From: Devosia pacifica
Lineage (GTDB): Bacteria > Pseudomonadota > Alphaproteobacteria > Rhizobiales > Devosiaceae
DNA length: 64,000 nucleotides
Assembly: GCF_014652635.1 (NCBI RefSeq)
Contig: NZ_BMZE01000002.1
Coordinates: 911,562-975,561 of the forward strand
Direction: 5' to 3'
Positions 58,424-64,000 of the stretch are shown here, piece after piece. Position numbers and translations under genes: made by a program. The first letter of the stretch is position 1, and each line of letters begins with the position of its first letter. The notes below the pieces were generated by a model that was not told where the DNA came from, made no database searches, and saw nothing but the letters and a program-made list of their open reading frames with translations.

Positions 58424-58783
58424 ATGAAGCGGATATTGCTGGCCGAGGACGATAACGACATGCGCCAGTTCCTCACGCGCGCTCTTATAAAGGCCGGGTA
58501 CGAGGTAGTGTCGTTCGACAACGGGCAATCCGCCTATGAGCGGCTGCGCGAAGAACCGTTTTCGCTGCTGCTCAGCGACATCGTGATGCCGGAGATGGAT
58601 GGCATCGAACTGGCGCGGCGCGCCACGGAGCTCGATCCTGATCTGCGCGTCATGTTCATCACCGGATTTGCGGCGGTTGCGCTCAACCCCGACAGTGAAG
58701 CGCCACAGCAGGCTTCGGTGCTTTCCAAGCCATTTCACTTGCGTGAACTGGTGGATGAGGTGGAACGATTGCTGGCCGCCTGA
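58424..58783 (+). CDS. cpdR: Response regulator CpdR
   Basis: A 119-residue stand-alone receiver domain. The acidic pair (AEDDND), phospho-acceptor D52 in LLLSDIVMPEMDG, T80 in VMFITGFAAVAL and K102 in VLSKPFHLREL are all present. The SKPFHLRELV ending and length match CpdR, which in Caulobacter, when unphosphorylated, primes ClpXP to degrade cell-cycle proteins such as CtrA and PdeA pathway substrates. The start was placed at the ATG at 58424, after GGAGAAGGA. It acts in the CckA-ChpT phosphorelay, whose genes are elsewhere. Neighbour of the N-formylglutamate amidohydrolase gene as in related genomes. Confidence 0.9.
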   Translation: MKRILLAEDDNDMRQFLTRALIKAGYEVVSFDNGQSAYERLREEPFSLLLSDIVMPEMDGIELARRATELDPDLRVMFITGFAAVALNPDSEAPQQASVLSKPFHLRELVDEVERLLAA

Positions 58784-58812
58784 GCGGTTCTTTCGGCAGA
58801 TGCGTTTGCCTC

Positions 58813-58842
58813 TTGACCACACAACCGCAATCGTGGTCTATG
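58813..58842 (+). promoter_or_regulatory. Probable housekeeping promoter of tRNA-Val(GAC)
   Basis: TTGACC at 58813-58818 followed by an 18-bp spacer and TCTATG at 58837-58842, about 40 bp before the tRNA. It resembles the sigma-70 consensus of alphaproteobacteria. Confidence 0.45.
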
Positions 58843-58880
58843 CGCCACGCACGACGTCGATGACGTTTTTGCAAAGAGAT

Positions 58881-58955
<75 letters not shown>

Positions 58956-59102
58956 TCTCTTTCCTTCGGCCATAATGCCGCTGCGGCGGATACTGATCTC
59001 GGACGCTTGGCTCGATAGAGCGATGTGGGCAGCGAGTTGGATTGCCGAAGACACAGGTTTTGCGTTGACCTGGTACGACGTTGGTACAAATTGCGCGCGG
59101 AT

Positions 59103-59177
59103 GGGAGTATAGCTCAGCGGGAGAGCATTCGCTTCACACGCGAAGGGTCACTGGTTCAATCCCAGTTACTCCCACCA
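59103..59177 (+). tRNA. tRNA-Val (anticodon CAC)
   Basis: Complete cloverleaf: acceptor GGGAGTA with TACTCCC, anticodon stem TTCGC/GCGAA with loop TTCACAC (anticodon CAC), T-arm with TTCAATC, discriminator A and encoded CCA. It reads GUG. A TTGACC box lies at 59065-59070 upstream. The 3' end marks the border to what looks like accessory DNA. Confidence 0.95.
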
Positions 59178-59480
59178 TCCTTCCCCATCGACATCGATGA
59201 TCTGGTAGATCGCGCCAGTCTCCATGCCTGAGATGAACAGCCTGCAGAGATCGCGGTCTCCGGACGTAAGCTGACGGCTTCCGCCGCCAAGGATTGTAGT
59301 TGCACCGCCGGTGCCGCCTGCGAAGGCATGCGTCCTGTCACGCAAATCGAAGCCTGCTGAAACGAAACCCCGATAGCGCCAGGAGCGCAACGCTCCAGCA
59401 GTGCTGTGTGACTGCGCTCGGTCGGTATGCACTAGTCCTAGAATAATGCTCCCCTGTCCTGCGTCAGGGCGACGATGAAA
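59166..59480 (-). pseudogene. Possible gene remnant antisense to and abutting tRNA-Val(CAC)
   Basis: An open reverse-strand frame enters the 3' end of the tRNA and stops there (TAA at 59168-59166). Its last 75 codons have high G/C at third positions and a protein-like composition (FDLRDRTHAFAGGTGG, then LFISGMETGAIYQIIDVDG). No family was recognised and no start site is evident; the frame continues open to 59636 opposite the transporter pseudogene. It may be the truncated end of an integrated gene. Chance cannot be excluded. Confidence 0.25.
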
Positions 59481-59549
59481 CAAATCCACTGCAGCGTCAT
59501 TGGCCCTCGAGTTCACCCAGCACCGAGACGAAGCAGAGGAGCATTCCTG
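59178..59549. other. Gap between tRNA-Val and transporter pseudogene
   Basis: About 370 bp. Apart from the possible antisense remnant described separately, no gene, terminator or repeat was seen. No duplicated tRNA 3' end (attachment site) was found here. Confidence 0.4.
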
Positions 59550-60944
59550 TTGCATCAGCGCGAGCAAAAATCGGCGCCAGATACCGCTGAAGTCGAATGC
59601 CGGGAACAGGGCACGCCTGTTCAACACCGCCCACAATGGAGTTCCGAGCGGGCGTTCGTATTGTCGACCGCGGCGGTAGGCGTGGGGCTCGGTAATCTGT
59701 GGCGTTTTCCCTATGTGCTGGGGGATAATGGAGGGGGCGCTTTTCTTCTCGCCTATCTCCTCGTCATGGTGGCTATCGCCGTTCCCCTGGCTTCGCTGGA
59801 AATCGCTTCAGGACGGATCGGACATGGCAGCACTGTAGCCGTTTTTCGGCGGCTCAAACGGCCGGCTGCTTCGTTCGGCTGGGCTGTGGTCCTGCTGACC
59901 CTCGTGATTAACGCATATTATTTCGTGGTGAGCGGCTAGACGTTGTCCTATGCGGGCTATGCCACAATAGGCAGTGTGCCCGAATTCTCCGAATTTCAAT
60001 CGGGCTGGGGCTCCTTGATCGGACTTGGATTTGTTTGTCTGATTGTCGGCGGCATATTGATTACCGGCCTTTCGGCGATCGAGAAGTTCGCCAAGCTCCT
60101 CATGCCACTCTTGCTGTTGACCATTCTCGGTTTGGCGGCATACGGCCTGGTGCTTGGCGATACCGGTGCAGCAATAAACTTCCTGTTCTCGTTCTCGCCA
60201 TCCGACCTGGCAAATCCAGGCCTGTGGGCTGCGGCGGTGGGACAGGCATTCTACTCCCTTGCTATCGGCCAAGGGTACCTCATCACCTATGGAAGTTACA
60301 TGCCGCGAGGCATCCACATGGTGCGGGCAGTCGGGTTTGTCGCAATCTTCAACGTCGGCGTAGCCCTGTTGGCGGGCCTGATGATCTTTACGCTGGTCTT
60401 CGAGCAAGGTCTTGACCTTGCCGCCGGTTCTGCGCTGGCGTTTGAAGTGATGCCGGAGGCCTTTCGGGCCATGCCGGCAGGCACACTTGTCGCTGCCTTG
60501 TTCTTCTGGCTGTTCTTCCTGGCGGCGCTGTCTTCGGCCATTGCCGGGGCCAAAGTCGTAACGGTGCCGATCAGCGAGCATTTTCCAGTCAGCGCCAACT
60601 CAGCGGTCGTCGTTGGGGTGGGACTGGTGGCAATACTCGGCGTGCCCTCGGCGCTTAGCTATGCGGCGCCGCAGTGGTCGATCGCCGGCCAGCCAGTGCT
60701 GGACGTCATCGACAAGTTCGCAGGATCCGGTGCCGTCATTGCGACTGCGGTCGGTGGTGCTGCCATTGCCGGTTGGGCTCTTACCGTCCGGCGCTGGGAG
60801 GGAGTGATGGAGCGAACCCCGGCCCGGCTCACCAGTGTCCTTGTCTTTATTGCCCGCTGGGTCTGCCTGCCGGTCGGTGCCATCAGTGGTGGCGCGCGCT
60901 CATCGGCAGCTAGGTACAAGATTCCCCAGAGATGTCTACGCTAG
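59550..60944 (+). pseudogene. Neurotransmitter:sodium symporter (SNF) family transporter, interrupted by one in-frame TAG
   Basis: The two parts of one frame encode a sodium-coupled amino-acid-type transporter. It begins with RAFVLSTAAVGVGLGNLWRF, then PYVLGDNGGGAFLLAYLL (helix 1 with the Na+/substrate unwound region), and ends near residue 455. At codon 130 (59937-59939) TAG interrupts NAYYFVVSG-stop-TLSYAGYA, exactly where family members have a conserved Trp (TGG), so one G-to-A change explains it. The frame resumes at once with no shift. The start was set at the TTG at 59550 after GAGGAG, but an ATG lies at 59475. The C-terminal 20 residues look atypical. Confidence 0.85.
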
Positions 60945-61118
60945 CTCGTATAAATGCGTTGCAATGGCTTCGTTATGTTGATGGCGGCGACAATCAGTGA
61001 TTGATGTGGAATACCGGCAGTATGTCACTGTGGGCATTTTCTGACGAGCCGATCGAACGATCGAGCAAACGCCACAGCGATCGTATATTCGCCAGCCACC
61101 AAGTAACAGGAGCCCGCT

Positions 61119-61958
61119 ATGAAACTCAGCTTCAGCACTCTCGGGTGCCCCGATTGGACTCTCGATGAGATCGTGCAGCGGGCCAAGGAATACGGCTTCG
61201 ACGGTATCGCGTTTCGTGGATTGAACGGAGAGCTGGACCTGACGAAAGTCGCCGAGTTCCAGCCTGACCGCCGTGCTGGAACCCGCGCCAAGATCGAGCA
61301 GGCTGGGTTGGAAATCAACATGCTGCTGACATCGGCGCGCATGATGGTGCCGGAGCCGTCTGAGCTGGCCGATAGTCAGGCTAACGCGCGAGACCATATT
61401 GATCTGGCGAGCGATCTCGGCGCGCCGTTCGTACGCGTTTTCGGCGGAGCCATTCCTGGCGGGCTATCTTACGCCGCAGCCGTACATCGTGCAGGAGAGA
61501 ACCTGCGTGCCTTGGGCGAGCACGCCGCATCACGCAACGTCCAGGTCTTGCTTGAAACCCATGACGACTGGATTGAGCCGGCGTTCACCCGCCGTGCGCT
61601 CGAAGCAGCCAACCATCCTGCTGTCCGGGTGCTTTGGGATATCCACCATCCGTGGCGCATCGCTGAACAGGATATCGAAGAGACCTGGGAGCAGATCGGG
61701 CCCTGGGTCGCCGCAGTGGATGTGAAAGACTCGGTGGAAGATTTCAGCGCGCGTCTCGGTTATCGCTACGTGAAGGTCGGAGAAGGGCAGGTGCCCTGGT
61801 CCGATGCTCTGACGCTTCTGGTCCGAAACGGATACGATGGCTGGCTGACCTTCGAGTGGGAGAAGCGCTGGCACCCGGATATCGACGAGCCCGAAGTCGC
61901 GTTTCCACATTTTCGCAGCAAGCTCCAGGAACTCCTGAGCGAGGTTCCGCGAGGCTGA
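61119..61958 (+). CDS. Sugar phosphate isomerase/epimerase-like TIM-barrel protein
   Basis: A 279-residue protein of the xylose-isomerase-like/AP-endonuclease-2 TIM-barrel group. Typical parts are KLSFSTLGCPDWTLDEIVQRAKEYGFDGIAFRG at the N-terminus and metal-ligand regions LLETHDDW, WDIHHPWR, DVKDS and FEWEKRW. These supply the acidic and His residues for a divalent metal. The substrate is unknown; relatives act in inositol or rare sugar catabolism. AGGAG lies 7 nt before the ATG. No sugar transport or dehydrogenase genes are adjacent. Confidence 0.85.
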   Translation: MKLSFSTLGCPDWTLDEIVQRAKEYGFDGIAFRGLNGELDLTKVAEFQPDRRAGTRAKIEQAGLEINMLLTSARMMVPEPSELADSQANARDHIDLASDLGAPFVRVFGGAIPGGLSYAAAVHRAGENLRALGEHAASRNVQVLLETHDDWIEPAFTRRALEAANHPAVRVLWDIHHPWRIAEQDIEETWEQIGPWVAAVDVKDSVEDFSARLGYRYVKVGEGQVPWSDALTLLVRNGYDGWLTFEWEKRWHPDIDEPEVAFPHFRSKLQELLSEVPRG

Positions 61959-62092
61959 TCGTCCAAGCCCAGCTTTCCGAGCGGCGAAGTCTGTTTTGGA
62001 TGCGTCCTCATTCAAACATCACAAGTTTCTCATGCCGGGCGATAGAGACGCCGCTTAGCTTACTTCTATCTTGCAAGCGGAGCCGGCGAAAA

Positions 62093-62629
62093 ATGAACAT
62101 GGTGGGGATTAGGCATGGTTGGCGCATCGCAGGGTGGAGTTTGGCAGGCGCCATCCTCGCAGCACCGCTGGTCGCGATGCGGTTTGGCAACGGAGTGAAC
62201 TGGACGCTGTCCGATTTCATCGTCGCCGGGGCACTGCTTGGGATCACTGGTCTCGCCTTCGAAGGCATCGTTGCCACTTCAAGCAACAGGATCTTTCGGG
62301 CAGCTGCGGCACTGGGGCTGCTGACGGCGCTGGTCTCGATCTGGGCAACACTAGCCGTCGGTATCATCGGTGATGAGGGCAACCCGCTCAATGCAGTCTA
62401 TCCGGCGGTCATTGCTATTGCTGCGGCAGGGGTGTGGGTCTCACGTCTAGAGGCGAAAGGAATGGCTCGCGCCATCGGTGCCACGGCGGTGGCACAAGCT
62501 CTGGTCACGGTATTCGCGCTCCCCGCAGGGCTCGCGACATTTGTCATTAACGTAATATTAGTGACCTGCTGGCTGCTCGTCGCTGTCCTGTTTCGCTCTA
62601 CAGCGCGGACTGAACTGTTCCGGCGATAG
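62093..62629 (+). CDS. Multi-pass membrane protein of unknown function
   Basis: A 178-residue protein with about five hydrophobic segments (around residues 12-30, 41-60, 70-92, 100-118 and 130-165). No family motif was recognised. The N-terminal part (VGIRHGWRIAGWSLAGAILAAPLVAMRFGNGVNWTLSDFIVAGALL) looks like a small membrane-protein family seen in various alphaproteobacteria and sphingomonads, but I cannot name it. The start was set at the ATG at 62093, 10 nt after GGAG. It lies 75 bp upstream of the winged-helix membrane protein and may be co-transcribed with it. Confidence 0.65.
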   Translation: MNMVGIRHGWRIAGWSLAGAILAAPLVAMRFGNGVNWTLSDFIVAGALLGITGLAFEGIVATSSNRIFRAAAALGLLTALVSIWATLAVGIIGDEGNPLNAVYPAVIAIAAAGVWVSRLEAKGMARAIGATAVAQALVTVFALPAGLATFVINVILVTCWLLVAVLFRSTARTELFRR

Positions 62630-62703
62630 TATGTGCCGGTGCTTGCGGCGTCGTCGCGGTGAGCGCTAAATGCAGGCTGGCGTTAATATCTCAACAGGCA
62701 CTC

Positions 62704-63786
62704 ATGGCGCCGGTCTATCGTTTCGCTGACTTCGTTCTCGATACAGGCAACCGCAGACTGATCCGCGGCGGTAGCCCAGTTGCGCTCAGCGCCCGCTATT
62801 TCGATGCTCTCGTACTGCTGGTGTCGGAAGCCGGGCGGCTCGTAGAGAAGCAGCGTTTCTTTGACGAGGTGTGGGGAGGGGCTGTGGTCGGCGACGAGGC
62901 GCTGACACAGTGCGTCAAAACCATTCGCAAGTGCCTCGGCGACGCCGCATCGAGCCCACGCTTCATCGAAACTGTTCCAAAACACGGGTATCGCTTCGTC
63001 GGCGATGTGCATGGCTGCGTTCACCCAGGCGCGACTGCCGGCATGGCCTCGCTAAGAGCGCGCTTCTGCCTTCTCGCGATGACCCTGTTCGGTGTTGCCG
63101 GTGGCGGTTCGGCCGGCCTTTTGGGCGGTCTGTTGTATGGTGGTGCAATTGCTTATGGAGCAGAGGTACGCGAGGGAGCCAGCGCAGTTCTTGTGCTTCT
63201 GATCGCTCTCAACGTGATCGTCGGTGCCACAGGGGCTTTTGGTGTTTGTCTGGGAGCAGCTCTAGCCAAGCGCTTGATCGGGCGCGCTGAATGGCTGCCC
63301 TTGGGTGGTGCGATCGGAGGCGCCGCGATCGGCTGGGCAACACAAACGCTCGGGATCGATGCGTTCACTCTCGCCTTAGGGTTTGCGCCGACACGTTTGA
63401 CTGGGGCTGTTGAAGGCGTAGCTCTCGGGATGGCAGTGGGGTTCGGCCTTTGGCTTGAGATGCGATGGCGCGGCTGGAAAGGTGTGGGAGCCTCCGGTGC
63501 AATCTGCGCTGTCATTGGCGGTCTTATCGTGCAGTCGGGCGGGACGCTGATGGCGGGAAGTCTCTTCAGTCTCAGCCAGTCTTTCGAGCTGACACCTAGA
63601 GTGCTCGACCGGCTGTCACCATTTGCGGACAGCATCGCGCACCTGGCTTCGTGGCACGTGGCCCTGGGTGCCGTGGAGGCAGGAATTTTCGGCTCGTTAG
63701 TGATTCTCGGCGCCTCGTTGCGGCATGGAACGCTGTCTCTCCGAAGCGGCGGGGGAGGGGCTCCTATCCTTCGACGAAAATCATGA
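62704..63786 (+). CDS. Winged-helix (OmpR/ToxR-type) DNA-binding domain fused to a polytopic membrane domain
   Basis: A 360-residue one-component regulator. Residues about 3-100 form an OmpR/PhoB-like winged helix (YRFADFVLDTGNRRLIRGG, then LSARYFDALVLLVSEAGRLVEKQRFFDEVW, and the wing PRFIETVPKHGYRFVGDV). From about 112 to 345 come some six glycine/alanine-rich membrane segments. There is no receiver domain and no periplasmic sensor domain, so the membrane part itself may sense or anchor. CadC and ToxR are distant analogues with only one membrane helix. The start ATG at 62704 (MAPVYRFADF) gives the usual winged-helix N-terminus. Target genes are unknown. Confidence 0.75.
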   Translation: MAPVYRFADFVLDTGNRRLIRGGSPVALSARYFDALVLLVSEAGRLVEKQRFFDEVWGGAVVGDEALTQCVKTIRKCLGDAASSPRFIETVPKHGYRFVGDVHGCVHPGATAGMASLRARFCLLAMTLFGVAGGGSAGLLGGLLYGGAIAYGAEVREGASAVLVLLIALNVIVGATGAFGVCLGAALAKRLIGRAEWLPLGGAIGGAAIGWATQTLGIDAFTLALGFAPTRLTGAVEGVALGMAVGFGLWLEMRWRGWKGVGASGAICAVIGGLIVQSGGTLMAGSLFSLSQSFELTPRVLDRLSPFADSIAHLASWHVALGAVEAGIFGSLVILGASLRHGTLSLRSGGGGAPILRRKS

Positions 63787-63921
63787 AGCTCATTGAACGC
63801 TAAGCTTTTTTCCAGGGCGCAGCCCACAAAGGCTGGAAGCCATCGGCCAAGTGGGGCACACACTCCGTCGCGAGACTGGTTGGTGCGAGGCCGACCAATA
63901 CCATAAGATTAGGAGACCGGC

Positions 63922-64000
63922 ATGCGTGCCTATCGCGATCGCCAGCGCAGCCTGAAGCAACTGCAAGAGCATCTTGCCACGTGGGCGCATGAGCTTGCTG
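63922..64000 (+). CDS. Start of an unidentified gene (partial)
   Basis: A frame opens with ATG at 63922 (MRAYRDRQRSLKQLQEHL) and runs off the window after 26 codons. AGGAG at 63911-63915 lies 6 nt upstream, so the start is credible. The visible residues form an amphipathic basic helix. Too short to identify. Confidence 0.5.
   Translation, partial: MRAYRDRQRSLKQLQEHLATWAHELA

Noticed and set aside
59475..60944. Two separate transporter genes
   Set aside because: The two halves share one frame and complementary family segments, so one interrupted gene is the simpler reading.

Overview
The window is GC-rich chromosomal DNA from an alphaproteobacterium, most likely of the order Hyphomicrobiales (Rhizobiales). 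The evidence is the gene order cobS / J-domain gene / bolA / tlyC-aroB-aroK / xerD / accA, the CpdR-type response regulator next to an N-formylglutamate amidohydrolase, the LigD/Ku pair, and an Hsp20 gene preceded by an RpoH-type promoter and a ROSE-like leader. The flagellar stator pair resembles the sodium-driven PomA/PomB type more than MotA/MotB, which would suit a marine or halotolerant member (Devosiaceae-like), but this is inference.

Layout. 1-7.4 kb: end of cobS (cobalamin), J-domain gene, bolA, a CNNM/CorC membrane protein, aroB-aroK (shikimate pathway), a small membrane protein with xerD, and accA. 7.5-14 kb: an L,D-transpeptidase lipoprotein, a very acidic, proline-rich single-pass membrane protein of unknown function, and secA. 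14.3-22.4 kb: a periplasmic PpiC isomerase, argJ-GNAT-mutT, an orphan Flp pilin, an NDUFAF5-like methyltransferase, comF, grxC with a Nit-type amidase, a DUF1178 gene and an aldo/keto reductase. 22.4-34.3 kb: ilvD, an MFS transporter, an SRPBCC protein, a PfkB kinase, a diheme cytochrome c, nadB and nadA flanking a gene with a decayed HNH fold, eda, and modA-modB without modC. 34.3-47.4 kb: ligD and ku (non-homologous end joining), an SPFH/NfeD pair, pomA-pomB, an outer-membrane beta-barrel, galU and galE, a lytic transglycosylase, a GFA-family protein and a DUF459 SGNH hydrolase. 47.5-58.8 kb: gltB-gltD, a heat-shock hsp20, a lysophospholipase-like hydrolase, a hisN-like phosphatase, the N-formylglutamate amidohydrolase and cpdR.

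From about 58.9 kb the content looks more accessory: two different tRNA-Val genes, a possible gene remnant, a neurotransmitter:sodium symporter gene interrupted by one in-frame TAG exactly where a conserved Trp is expected, a sugar-phosphate isomerase-like gene, an unknown membrane protein, a ToxR-like winged-helix domain fused to a multi-pass membrane domain, and the start of a further gene. Several intergenic regions carry structure of interest: the RpoH promoter plus ROSE-like thermometer of hsp20, two candidate small RNAs or structured leaders (about 54.99-55.13 kb and 57.26-57.34 kb), and palindromes near ilvD/MFS, gltB and the L,D-transpeptidase gene. I saw no CRISPR array, insertion sequence or rRNA. 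No obviously unprecedented multi-gene system stands out; the most distinctive items are the decayed HNH gene between nadB and nadA, the membrane-embedded winged-helix regulator and the structured RNAs.
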